Origin: JAHBXE01 sp044222195 | Lineage (GTDB): Bacteria > Planctomycetota > Phycisphaerae > Phycisphaerales > UBA1924 | Length of the DNA: 64,000 bases | Assembly: GCA_044222195.1 (NCBI GenBank) | Contig: JBGANS010000006.1 | Coordinates: 186,001 to 250,000, forward strand | Direction: 5' to 3' | Shown: piece after piece, positions 35,406 through 46,000 of the stretch | Layout: every line of letters starts with the position of its first letter | Position numbering within the stretch: the stretch's first letter is position 1 | Notes under the pieces: generated by a model | Told to the model about the DNA's origin: nothing | The model's database searches: none | What the model saw: the letters and a program-made list of their open reading frames with translations, nothing else | Made by a program: the position numbers and the translations under genes

Positions 35406-37073
35406 GTGATCCTGTTTGCGACCATCCTGATCCCGCTGGCCTTCGCGATGTATGTGGCCGCGCGCCCGGCGAAGGAGGCGAGGCAGATCGCCCTGGTGGG
35501 GACACTCGCGGCGCTGGCAGCCGCGGTGTACGCCCTGACGCAGTTCAACTGGAAGGAAGCGGCGGCGTTTCAGTTCACGGATTCGGTGGACTGGTTGCGT
35601 CCGCTGGGCGGAATGGCGTTTCAGCGCGGGGACATGGTTGAATGGCAGGGCGGGGTGGCGCTGTCGGTGGGGGTGGATTCGGTGGCGCTGCTGCTCATTG
35701 CGCTGACGGCGCTCCTGGGCCCGATCTGCGTACTGGCGTCCCACACGGCGATTACGGAGCGCGTGAAGACGTACTACGCCTGGCTGCTTGTGCTGCAGGC
35801 GGCGATGACGTGCGTGTTCGCCTCGCGGGACCTGGTGCTGTTCTACGTGGGGTTCGAGTTCACGCTGATCCCGATGTGGATCCTGATCAATCTGTACGGT
35901 TCGACCAACCGGCGCAAGGCGGCGACGAAGTTCTTCCTGTTCACGTTTACGGGTTCGATTCTCGCGCTCGCGGGCCTGGTGTACGTGGTGTGGAAGACGG
36001 GGGCGGGCACCGGGATCTGGAAGTTTGACATCGGCGAGCTCCAGAAGATGGCGATGACGAGCCTGTCGCCGAAGGAGCAGGCGTGGGTGCTGCTGGCCCT
36101 GCTCTCCGGATTTGCCGTGAAGGTGCCGCTGTTCCCGGTGCACACGTGGCTGCCGCTGGCGCACACCGAGGCGCCGACGGCGGGATCGGTGATCCTGGCG
36201 GGCGTGCTGCTGAAGCTGGGTACGTACGGGTTGTACCGGTTCGCTATTCCGTTTGTTCCTGCCGCGGCGTATGAGTACGCACCGGCGATTGCGGTGGTGT
36301 CGATTGTGGGAATTGTGTACGCCGGGCTGATCTGCTGGGTGCAGACAGATGTGAAGAAGCTGGTGGCGTACTCATCGGTGGCGCACCTGGGTTTTTGCGT
36401 GCTGGGGCTCTTCGCGTTCAATACGGCGGGCGTGTCGGGCTCGGTGATGTACATGATCAACCACGGTCTGTCGACCGGGGCGCTGTTCCTGCTGATCGGC
36501 ATGATCTACGAGCGGTATCACACGCGGTCGATGAAGGAACTGGGCGGGCTCGGGGCGCGAATACCGGTGTGGTCCACGTTCATGGTGTTCTTCACGATGG
36601 CGTCGGTGGGGTTGCCGGGGCTGAACGGATTTGTGTCCGAGTTCCTGTGCCTGATGGGCACCTTCCAGGCCGGGGATGAGTGGGGCAAGTCGATCGGGGC
36701 CACGGGGGGCAATCTCGGGTTCTGGTTCGCGGCGATTGCCGGCACCGGGATGATCATCGCCGCGATGTACCTGCTGTACATGGTCGGTAAGGTGGTCTTC
36801 GGCCCGCTCAAAGAGCCGCACGGCGGGCACGGGCATGGTGGCCACGATGAACATGCATCGGTGCTCCCGACCGACCTCAATGGACGTGAAATTGGAATCC
36901 TGCTGCCGTTGGCGGCGCTGTGCCTGGTGCTGGGTGTGTATCCCAAGCCGGTGCTTGACTCGCTGAAGGCCCCTTCGGCCGCTGTGACCGAAACGGTGAA
37001 GTTGGGCCGCAAGGCCGCGGCCGATTACGGCAAGCCGCCTCCACCTCCGCCCGTGTTCCGACCAATCGAGTGA
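35406..37073 (+). CDS. nuoM: NADH-quinone oxidoreductase subunit M
   Basis: 555 residues from GTG 35406, 3 nt after nuoL. FYVGFEFTLIPMWILI (helix 5 glutamate) and VKVPLFPVHTWLPLAHTEAP (helix 7-8) are the family marks. A short His-rich loop at residue ~472 (HGGHGHGGHDEHA, six histidines) occurs at a position comparable to the NuoL loop. The C-terminus ends in a proline tract (KPPPPPPVFRP). The stop overlaps the nuoN GTG codon (GTGA). Confidence 0.94.
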   Translation: MILFATILIPLAFAMYVAARPAKEARQIALVGTLAALAAAVYALTQFNWKEAAAFQFTDSVDWLRPLGGMAFQRGDMVEWQGGVALSVGVDSVALLLIALTALLGPICVLASHTAITERVKTYYAWLLVLQAAMTCVFASRDLVLFYVGFEFTLIPMWILINLYGSTNRRKAATKFFLFTFTGSILALAGLVYVVWKTGAGTGIWKFDIGELQKMAMTSLSPKEQAWVLLALLSGFAVKVPLFPVHTWLPLAHTEAPTAGSVILAGVLLKLGTYGLYRFAIPFVPAAAYEYAPAIAVVSIVGIVYAGLICWVQTDVKKLVAYSSVAHLGFCVLGLFAFNTAGVSGSVMYMINHGLSTGALFLLIGMIYERYHTRSMKELGGLGARIPVWSTFMVFFTMASVGLPGLNGFVSEFLCLMGTFQAGDEWGKSIGATGGNLGFWFAAIAGTGMIIAAMYLLYMVGKVVFGPLKEPHGGHGHGGHDEHASVLPTDLNGREIGILLPLAALCLVLGVYPKPVLDSLKAPSAAVTETVKLGRKAAADYGKPPPPPPVFRPIE

Positions 37074-37075
37074 CC

Positions 37076-38671
37076 ATGCTTTCGATGCACGACAAGATCC
37101 AGGAACTGTGGCCGGAGCTGGCGCTCTTCGCGGGCACGTGCATCGTCATGGTGATGGGGCTCTCGCCGAAGCTGGCGGTGCGGCGGATGTGCGCTCCGAT
37201 CGCGGCGGCGGCGCTGGCGCTCGCGGGCGTGCTGGCGGCGATGACGACGCCGGAGGGCCGGGGGCTCTTGCCGGGGTTGATGCCCTTTGCGAAGGTCGTG
37301 GTGGCGGTGGTGGGGCTGGCGCTGCTGCTGCTGCTCGATGGCACGGTGGACCGGACCGAAGAGAAGATGATCGCATCGGGCCAGCCCTTCAACGCGCTGC
37401 GGACCAACCGGGCGGAGTTCTACGCGTTCTTCCTGTTCAGCCTGACGGGCGTGATGCTGTGCGCGAGCGCGAACGACCTGATCTGGCTGTTCCTGGCGCT
37501 GGAGCTCACGAGCCTGCCGACGTACATCATGGTGACGGTGAGCCGCGGCGGAAAGGCGGGGGCCAAGTCTCAGGAGGCGGGCGTCAAGTACTTCTTCCTC
37601 GGGGCGATGGGGGCGGCGACGTTTCTGTTCGGTTTCGCGCTGCTGTACGGGGCGACGGGGACGACGGATCTGACGGTGATGCGGGACTTTTTCGCACGCG
37701 ACGGTGGGATCACGGACTTGGCTCTGGCCGGGATGCTGATGTCGCTCCTGGGTGTGGCGTTCAAGATCGCGGCGGTTCCGATGCACCTGTACACGCCGGA
37801 TGTGTACGAGGGCGCGGCGGCGCCGGTGTCGGCGTTCCTGGCGTTTACGCCGAAGACCGCTGGCTTCATTTCGATGATTCTGTTGTGCTCGACTTTCGGT
37901 TGGACGCACATGCACGGCGGCGGGCCCGGGACAGGGCATTCGCTGCCGGATGTGGTGCGGCTGCTCTTGTGGGTGATGGCGGCGCTGACGATGACGGTCG
38001 GCAACGTGCTGGCAATCCTGCAGAGCAACGTCAAGCGGATGCTGGCGTATTCGTCGATCGCGCACTCGGGGTACATGCTGGTCGGCCTGATCGCCGGGCC
38101 GGGGAGCGGGCGGTCGATCACGGATAACGGCTTGGCCGCGGTGCTGTTCTACCTGCTGTCATACGGGGTGATGAACCTTGGCGCCTTCGCGGTGCTCGCG
38201 TGTCTTGAGCGCCAGCCGGGTCCGGATGGTGAATACCGTGAGATCGAAACGGTGGACGACCTGCGTGGGTTGTGCAAGACACAGCCCGTGCTGGGATGGA
38301 CGATGGTGATTTGTGCTCTGTCGCTGCTGGGATTTCCGCCGCTGCTGGGGTTCTTCGCGAAGGTGCCGCTGTTTACCTCCGCGATAGCGGCGGGCGAGGT
38401 GGCGCTGGTGGTCGTGCTGGGCCTGAATGCGGCGATCGCGGCGTATTACTACCTGCGGTTAGTCGCGATGCCGCTGCTCGAAGAGCCGGACCCCACGCTC
38501 AAGCCGATCAGCAAGACGCCGTTCGTGTCTCGACCGTTGGCGGCGATCGTGTCTGCGGCGGGGGTGCTGGTGCTGGTGGTGTTTGCGGGTTCGCTGATGC
38601 GTGAAGCGACCAAGGCGGCCAAGCCGCCAGCGGCTCCGACGCCGACCGGGCACGCGGACGCGTCCAAGTAA
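37076..38671 (+). CDS. nuoN: NADH-quinone oxidoreductase subunit N
   Basis: 531 residues from ATG 37076; GTG 37070 overlaps the nuoM stop and is also plausible. FLALELTSLPTYIMVTVSR (helix 5) and GVAFKIAAVPMHLYTPDVYE (helix 7-8) are diagnostic of NuoN/NdhB. About 14 membrane helices are expected. It closes the nuoJKLMN unit; subunits A-I, which form the hydrophilic arm and rest of the membrane arm, are not here. Convergent to the next gene, one base apart. Confidence 0.94.
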   Translation: MLSMHDKIQELWPELALFAGTCIVMVMGLSPKLAVRRMCAPIAAAALALAGVLAAMTTPEGRGLLPGLMPFAKVVVAVVGLALLLLLDGTVDRTEEKMIASGQPFNALRTNRAEFYAFFLFSLTGVMLCASANDLIWLFLALELTSLPTYIMVTVSRGGKAGAKSQEAGVKYFFLGAMGAATFLFGFALLYGATGTTDLTVMRDFFARDGGITDLALAGMLMSLLGVAFKIAAVPMHLYTPDVYEGAAAPVSAFLAFTPKTAGFISMILLCSTFGWTHMHGGGPGTGHSLPDVVRLLLWVMAALTMTVGNVLAILQSNVKRMLAYSSIAHSGYMLVGLIAGPGSGRSITDNGLAAVLFYLLSYGVMNLGAFAVLACLERQPGPDGEYREIETVDDLRGLCKTQPVLGWTMVICALSLLGFPPLLGFFAKVPLFTSAIAAGEVALVVVLGLNAAIAAYYYLRLVAMPLLEEPDPTLKPISKTPFVSRPLAAIVSAAGVLVLVVFAGSLMREATKAAKPPAAPTPTGHADASK

Positions 38672-38672
38672 G

Positions 38673-39533
38673 TTATTCCTTGGTCTTGGAGCCGCGGCGT
38701 TTTTCGCCGCTGATCTGCACGATCACGCCGACGATCGCGATGGCGCCCCAGGTGATGAGCCAGAAGACGGTGGTGCGGTCGAGGTATTGGCGGCCGGGAA
38801 CTTCCAGGGCGTTGACGACCCAGAGGGCGCTGGGAATCCAGACGGCTGAGCCGAAGAGCGCGGTCGCAACGGCGGCGGACTTCTTCGGGAAGAAGAGGCC
38901 GATGAAGAACCCGACAGCCATTCCGCCGACGCCGGAAAGGGCGAGGATCACCTGATCGTGCGGGGTGAGGCGGCTCCAGGCGCCTTGGACTTCTTCGGCG
39001 CGGGCGTCGACGAACTCCTTGACGACCTGGGCGACAGGCTTGACGCGGGCTATCGCCTGTTCGCGGCCACCGGTGATGGTGGGGTCGACGGGCTGCTTGG
39101 CGGCCTGGACGGCGTTGTCGCCAAAGGTGCTGAGGGTGCGGGGGGCGTCCTGCATGGGCTGGAAGTGAACGGCGGTGGCGCCAATAAGGATTCCGGCAAG
39201 TCCGACGGCGAGGGACGTTGAGATAGCAAGGGCGAACCCGAAGAGGAGCAGCCCCGCACCGAGGCCGAACACGCCACCGATGGCGAGCCCGACGTAGGGG
39301 GATGGGAATCCGAGGATCGTGTCGGAAGCGAGGTGGGGGAGGATCATGAATCCGGCGAGGCCACCAAGCACGGCTCCGAGCAGGCCAAAGACGGGCTTGA
39401 GAACGCGGTGACCCACGAGCCAGAGGACCAGGCCGCAGCCGAGGCCAAGAACGGCCAGAATGTGGGTGGCGAATGGGAGAGAACCGACAGGGGCGGTCTG
39501 ACCGAGGAGTGAGGAAAGAAGGGTGTCAAGCAT
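38673..39533 (-). CDS. Glycine-rich multi-helix membrane protein (TMEM198/DUF4203-like)
   Basis: 286 residues from ATG 39533. About seven hydrophobic segments are seen, several glycine-rich and closely packed (LKPVFGLLGAVLGGLAGFMI, LAIGGVFGLGAGLLLFGFAL), separated by a polar region at ~residues 135-200. The GxxxG-rich helices recall the DUF4203/TMEM198 group, but no motif is conclusive. It is a probable inner-membrane protein and has no clear operon partner; it converges on nuoN. Confidence 0.6.
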   Translation of the reverse strand: MLDTLLSSLLGQTAPVGSLPFATHILAVLGLGCGLVLWLVGHRVLKPVFGLLGAVLGGLAGFMILPHLASDTILGFPSPYVGLAIGGVFGLGAGLLLFGFALAISTSLAVGLAGILIGATAVHFQPMQDAPRTLSTFGDNAVQAAKQPVDPTITGGREQAIARVKPVAQVVKEFVDARAEEVQGAWSRLTPHDQVILALSGVGGMAVGFFIGLFFPKKSAAVATALFGSAVWIPSALWVVNALEVPGRQYLDRTTVFWLITWGAIAIVGVIVQISGEKRRGSKTKE

Positions 39534-39646
39534 GGGTGCCGCTCCGGGTAAGGGCAGGCTTTGCGCTCCATGCCCCTGAATGGTTCGGATCGGCGTTGCC
39601 CGGGTTTCTTGTCCAATCTGGCGCAACCGCCAGCCGATGCTGGCGT

Positions 39647-39673
39647 TTGACCGCAACCTTGGTATGCTACAGG
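39647..39673 (+). promoter_or_regulatory. Candidate promoter for the giant gene
   Basis: TTGACC (39647-39652) and an extended-type TGCTACAGG (-10 TACAGG at 39668-39673) lie 15 nt apart. The spacing is short, so the call is tentative. It directly follows the CGCCAGC palindrome, which could be an operator. Confidence 0.3.
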
Positions 39674-39924
39674 GCGTACCGGTTGGGTCCGAGCCAGAGG
39701 TGGGCGACCGCCGCGGCCGGACCAGAGACTCGGTCCCTGGCCCCCGCTTGCCAGGGCACCCGGGCGCCGGCGATTGGGGCGGCTTGAGGGCCGCGTCAGT
39801 CCCGGATACCTTGTCGCGGCCTTGCCGAGGACTCGCCAGCCGAGCACCTTCGGAAAGGGCCGCGGGGACGTGGAGTTCCCTTGAGCAGTCGCCTTGGAGT
39901 ATGGACGTTGTAGTTGGTTCACGC

Positions 39925-39953
39925 CGGGATTTCGGCGAACGCCGAAAGCCCCG
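39925..39953 (+). promoter_or_regulatory. Strong leader hairpin 50 nt before the giant gene
   Basis: TTTCGGCG (39930-39937) pairs perfectly with CGCCGAAA (39940-39947), flanked by CGGG (39925-39928) and CCCG (39950-39953). The stem ends about 40 nt before the AGGAG site and could control translation or RNA stability. Confidence 0.4.
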
Positions 39954-40002
39954 GAGGTGTCCGACTCTCGGGTGAGAAGAGCCTTACCGCGCAGGAGTTG
40001 TC

Positions 40003-43000
40003 ATGTCGAGCCGCAACCGCCGCCGTCGCCTGTCCCGTCTCAATCCGTTCGGACGCAGGAGCGCCAAGCCTGCAGAGAAACTGGCGCGCTTTTCGCAGGC
40101 GAACCCGGAGATGATGGAGCAGCTCGAGCAGCGGCAGATGCTGTTCGCTCACGTGATGGGGCCGGAGGGGACGTACACGGCGATATTCGGGTACACGATT
40201 CCCTACCTCGTGCCGCTGGCACCGGGCACGGCCAATGACATCGTTCGGGTGGAGGACTTCGCGGCGGACGACCCGGCGGACCCGGGCCCGACGGCCAACG
40301 GCTTTCCGATCCAGTCGGGGTTCATCTTCCAGGAATCGAACCTGCGGCTTGAGCACAACGTGGCGCTGGCGCGGCTCGTGCGTGAAAACCTGGCGACGCA
40401 GGGCGCGAACCTGATTCGGATGAGCATGCAGGATGGGGAGTCGTTCAGTCTGAGCACGGCGTACGGCCCCGAGGGCGCTTCACGGTTGTATTCGATTGCG
40501 CTGCGCGACCTGCCCGGGCGTCCCAAGTCGATGCGGATGGACCTGGGGCCGACGTTTGATCCCGCGGGGATGGTGGTGGACCTTGTGCGCAACGGCGCCG
40601 TGGTGGCGTCCTTCACCGGCAACGCCCTGCTGGCGCTGAGCGTGGCGCTCCCGCTGGGACGGCAGTACGTGTTCAATCCGCCCAACGGCGGCTCGTTCGA
40701 CCACATCCGTTTCACGGCGATCGCGGCGCAGTCGTTCACGCTGGACAACGTCGTGACGGTGATTCCGCCGGGCAACTTTGCGCCGATGGTGGATTCGCAC
40801 GCGAAGTGGGGCGCGTCGGTGACGTTCACAGCGCCGGTGGGTGCGACGATCCAGTTCCTCGACCTCTACGGGCGGGAAATGCGGGACACGGTCGAGCTGC
40901 GCATTCCGGCCGGCGCCCAGCCGGGGCTCACGGTCGTGGACGCGGACGACGACGGGATTCCGGACTTCAACGACGGCATCGGCCGGATCATCATGACGGG
41001 GACCGATTCGCTCTCCACGCTGGTCGTGAATGGCGTGACGGTGGAGCCGCTCCAGGGGGTCATCCCGCTGGGGACGGTCCGCGTTGATCCCAACCTGGTC
41101 ACGCCGGCGTTCGCCGCGTTCAACATCGCGGGCTCGACGTATGACGACTTTGAGTCGGCGGGGTACGGGTTTACCTCCAACCCGGCGGGCACGGCGGGTT
41201 CGGGCCTGCCGGCCGGGCCGGGGCAGGTGATCATCGGCGCTCCGTGGGTTCGTCCGAACACGAACTCGGGTACGTACGGCGCACTGCCGCCCCAGTTCGC
41301 CACAGCGGTTTCGGCCACCAACTTCAACAATGGCTTGCAGGGCATCAAGCTGCTGGACGGCTCGCCGATCGACAGTGTGACGGTGAACGGCGTCATCCAC
41401 GGGTCGTCGCAGTTCAACGGCTTCATGAACACGTTCTCGGCGGCCTACATGATGGGCTCGCTGACGGTGCAGGGAGACCTGGGCACGTTCTCGTCCGCGA
41501 CGGATGCGGGGTTCTGGGTGGCGGACGATGGTGGGCAGTTTGCATCCACCAACTCGACGCTGATCGTTGGACGGACGCTGGGTGCGTTCGAGGTCGCCGG
41601 TCGCAGCGCGATGAGCATTACGGTGCTGGGCGACCTGAACAATCCGACGCTGCACCCGCCGCGGAACACGACGGGCGTGTTCTATTTTGAGCGCGAGGGG
41701 AATGTGCTGTTTGGTCCGGGGCCGATGGGGAATGACAAGATTCTTTCGGCCGAGTACATCGGTTCGAGCGCGACGGCCGTGACGGTCGTGGGCACAATCC
41801 CACTCGTGGATCCGGGCGACGTGTACGCATTTGTGGTCGACGGGACGCAAGATCTGGTGATTCAGTGTGACAGCCCGGGTGCCTACCTGCGGGTGATGGA
41901 CCAGGATGGAAGGACACTCGCCGCGACTCAGCAGTCCAATCCCATAGGAACCAATCCGGGATTCACGACGATTCGGTATCGCCCGCTGATGCCGGGGGCG
42001 TTCTACCTGAACGTGATGGGCGGAGGCCAGTATCAGATCAATATCAGCGGGCTCGCCCCCACGACCTTTGGCTCGTTCCGGACCGGCGCTGGGCTGCCTT
42101 CCAATCCGAGCGTCCAGGTGCTCAGCGGGGACTTGGGGATGTTCCGCGTGGGTACGGGTTTCATCGACACCACGACGGATGGACGTCCCGAGGCGGATCC
42201 ATCCACGCTTGTGAACGGGATCGACGGGCAGGATGTTGACACGCTGATGGGGCTGAACGGCGTATCGCTCTCACTGCCGGGCTCGTTGTTCAACGTGACG
42301 TGCGGGACGGATATCGGAAGTCTGGGTGGTTTGGGGCTGAACCTGACGCTGGGCAGGAACCTGGGCAACATCGTGACGGGGCTGTGGCAGCTCCAGGGAA
42401 CCAACCCGCGGCAGGGTGACTTTCACAACTCGCGGTTCGAGATCGGCGGTTCGATCGGGATGATGGACATCCGCGGCGCGATGGGCGCGGACCAGGACGT
42501 CAACCCCCGGCCGCCCAACGGATACCCGGTGGGTGCGCCGAACTCGATTATCGTGCGAACCGGGCGCCAGATGGCGACCAATCCGTCGCTCCGGGGCGAC
42601 ATCGGATTCGTTCGGGTCGGGTCGGACGTGGGCGAGGGCACGCTCGCGCTCACAACGCCGGGCGGATCGACGGTGGGCGGGTTTGTCATCGACCAGGACC
42701 TGCGGATCAACTCGACCGAGCCGTGGGACGGCATCTATTCGAACGACCCGATCCTGTCCTCGCTCACCGGCTTGAATCTCAACCTGGGCTTCAACTCGGA
42801 CCTCCGGTTCTTTGACGCGATACAGATCGACCTCGGCGGCGTGAACAACAAGTCGCTGCCGCTGATCAGCGGCGTGCCGCTGAATCTCACCGACGACGGC
42901 GGGGCGACGGTGACGATCGTGCTCAACGGCGCGGCGACCAACGGCCGCATCATCGTCATGCCGATCAGCGGTTCGCTCGGCGTGGCCATCGGACGCATCG

Positions 43001-46000
43001 AGGTGAACCTCGTCGGGGGCGCTTCGCTGACGATCACGGGCAATATCGGGGCCAACGGCGCCGACGTGGTCACCATCGGCAACATCATCCTGACCGGGGC
43101 GGACGCCGGGTCGGCCATCGACATCAACGGTCTGGCGCAGGTCGACGTCTACCGGATCCAGCAGACGGGCGGCACGACGTTCGGCAATATTTCCAACACT
43201 TCGAACTTCGGCGACATCGTCGCGGCGGATGTTCAGGGCCTGAACAGCCTGACCATGGGCTCGGGCAGCCTCGGCCGCACGCAGATGGTGGCGTGGGGGC
43301 CGCAGCTCATCGGGCCGTTCCTGGGCATTACGGGCCAGGGCGGGGATACGGGTGCGGGCACACCGATCGTTCTGCCGCCGGCGATCATCGCGCCATTGTG
43401 GAACGGCGACTTGTTCCGCCCGGTGAGCGACACACGTCAGATCCCGCCGGGGCCGTGGCTGGACGACCTGGGCAGTCCGGTGAGCCCGTTCCTCAACGGC
43501 ATCATCGTCCGCCAGGGCAACGTGCTGAGCGTCTCCGGCAACGGGGCGATCGGCGACGTTGTTCTCGACGACCAGCAGAATCCGCCGATCCTCGGCACGG
43601 TCACGGCCAACGCAGATGCGTTCACGCCGGTGGGCCGGTTTGACGGCCTGGTCGGCGTGATCTACGCCGACCGCATCGCTTCGGTTGATATCGGCGACGG
43701 GCTCGTGCCTCACGCTCCGTCTCCGATGCCCACATCCGGCATCTTCGCGGCGGACGACATCGGCCAGGTCATCGGCGGCCGGGCGCCGGGCGCGGCCGGT
43801 CAGAAGCCGTTCATCTCGAGCTACATCAACGCGTCGAACGTGACGCCGGGCAATACGGACCCGAACCTCTTCCCGACCGACGGGGTGAACCTCGTCAGCC
43901 TCAGCGGCGGCGGGAACATCCAGGATGCGTACATCGGCGCGATGAAGGCCGATTCGTACTGGCGGGGCTTGTTCACAGCGTTTGACGTCGACCCCGAGCA
44001 GTACACGGGCAACGTCAACCAGGTCATCGGCGACCGGGCCAACCTGCTGCGCACGCAGGTCTGGGGCGACAATCTCAACCTCATCCAGCTCAACAACGGG
44101 TTCTACGACGCGACCGTCACACACTTCCGGACGAATATCCAGACGATCGTTGCCGTCGGGTTCCGCAACTCGACCGTCGCGGGCAACCAGTCCGAGTTCT
44201 TCCCCAACCAGATCCTGTCGGGAGCCGACATCGGCAGCCCCGGCGGCATCGGACTGATTACCACGTTCAACCGCGCGGGCGACATGGACGACCTCCAGAT
44301 CGACGCGCTGGGCCGGATTTTCGAGGTTTCGGCGCTCAACATGTCGCGGTCGACGATCGACGCCGACCTGGAACTGGTGCTCGTCCAGACGCTGGGCGAT
44401 TTCCGTTCCGTGACGGTGACGACGGGCCTCTTGACGTCGGGCCTCGTGGGCCGGAACGTGCAGTCGTCGAGCATCCTCGTCGCTGGGCGGCTGGTCAGCC
44501 TGGACGTCCAGGGCGCGGTCATCAACAGCCATGTCGAGGTTTCCGGTCCGGACGGCAGTCTCGAACTGCTCAACGTCCGCCAGAGCTTCACGGGCTCGAT
44601 CGCGGTGGCCGGTCCGATCAACCGCATCCAGGTCATCGAGGGCGACCTCGTCGCGCGGCTCACGACCGCCGCGAACCTGCGCGGCGTTCCCGGAAACATC
44701 AACTCGATTTCCGCGGGGCGTGACCTTGATCTCGACGCCGACATCGCCGGCACGGTGACGCAGATGGTCGCGGGTCGCCACTTCGGCAACCGGACCACGT
44801 TCCGGTCGTTTGTCGTCCACGGGGACGTCTTCCTGATCGACATCTCGCACGGCCAGCTGTATTCGGACATCCGGATCGAGCAGCAGCTCACCGGTTCGCT
44901 CCTGGTCGGCGCGGTCAACAACAAGCCCGGGACGAACCTGCTGGGCACGGGCTCGCTGTTCACGTTCGGCCGCATGAACAACGTCGTCATCGAGGGCGAC
45001 TTCGGCGGGCGGATCGTGTCCTACTCGGGCGGCATCAACACCGTTACGATCAACAACGGCTCGCTGCTCAAGGGCGGAGCGGTGCAGGCCTTCGACGGCG
45101 ACCTGCTCGGGCTGGTCATCAACAGCGGGCACCTGCTGGGCGATGTCCACGCGGACTACATCCTGTGGCTGGTGCAGGTCAACGCGTCGGCGGACGGCGT
45201 GTTCGGCGACATCGGGATCAACCCCGCGCTGTCGCAGGGCATTTCGGCCACATCGCTGCGCAACCAGCTCCCGCCGGGGGTCGTGGCGGACAGCTCGATC
45301 CAGGGGCCGCGGATCACGGCGGGCTTCAACCTCGGCCGGGTCGAGGTCAACAACGGGTCGATTTTCGAGGCGTTTATCTTTGCGGGCCGCGCGATCGGCA
45401 CGATCACGGTCAACGGGGACATCCGCAACGACACGCTGACGTCGGGGACCGGCACGGTCATCGCGGCGGGCTCTTCGATCTTCCTCGTCACGGCGACGGG
45501 GAACATGTCGGACCTGATCATCATGGGCGGCGTGCGGTCGTTCGGGAACGATGGGCGTCCGGGCGGCGTGAGCGGCAACGCCGACACGATGCAGTCCGGC
45601 CGGATCGAGACCATCACGGCGGGCGGCACGGGCACGAACGTGATCGTCACGGCGGGCATGAACGCCGGCGGGGACGGTGTGTACAACACCGGTGACGAGA
45701 CGGTGACGCTGGGTATTTCCTATGTTCGGACCGCCACGTTTACGGGCGGCGTCGCCAACGCGAGCGTGTTCGCGGATTCGCAGACGATCACGGTGTCCCC
45801 CGGCGTGGTCCGCGCGGGGAGCACGTTCCCGCTCGCCGATGGGGATCTCAGCGACGGCAGCCCGGTGGTGGGCGGCCAGATCACGCCCGGCGTTCCGTTC
45901 GTGTTCAACCTGCCGGGCGGCATCCAGGGCTCGATCACGTTCACCGGTCCCGGCCAGGCGTACTTCGACGCCACCGCCCGGCGCGTCATCCTGCTCAACA

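Larger units (their letters stand above)
39534..40002 (+). other. Long GC-rich leader of the giant surface-protein gene
   Basis: No gene is visible in this 469-nt gap. It has a palindrome CGCCAGC-CGAT-GCTGGCG (39628-39645), a possible promoter at 39647, several GC-rich hairpin-forming stretches, and a strong hairpin at 39925-39953 close to the start codon. The ribosome site AGGAG is at 39993-39997, five nt before ATG 40003. The length suggests a ~300-nt structured 5' untranslated region. Confidence 0.5.

Noticed and set aside
39925..40000. Cyclic-di-GMP (GEMM) riboswitch upstream of the giant gene
   Set aside because: ACGCCGAAAGCCCCGG superficially resembles GEMM sequence, but the conserved partner helices and spacing are not visible by eye.
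42271..45150. 959-codon antisense frame opposite the giant gene
   Set aside because: Same GC-frame artefact; its translation has no recognisable domain.
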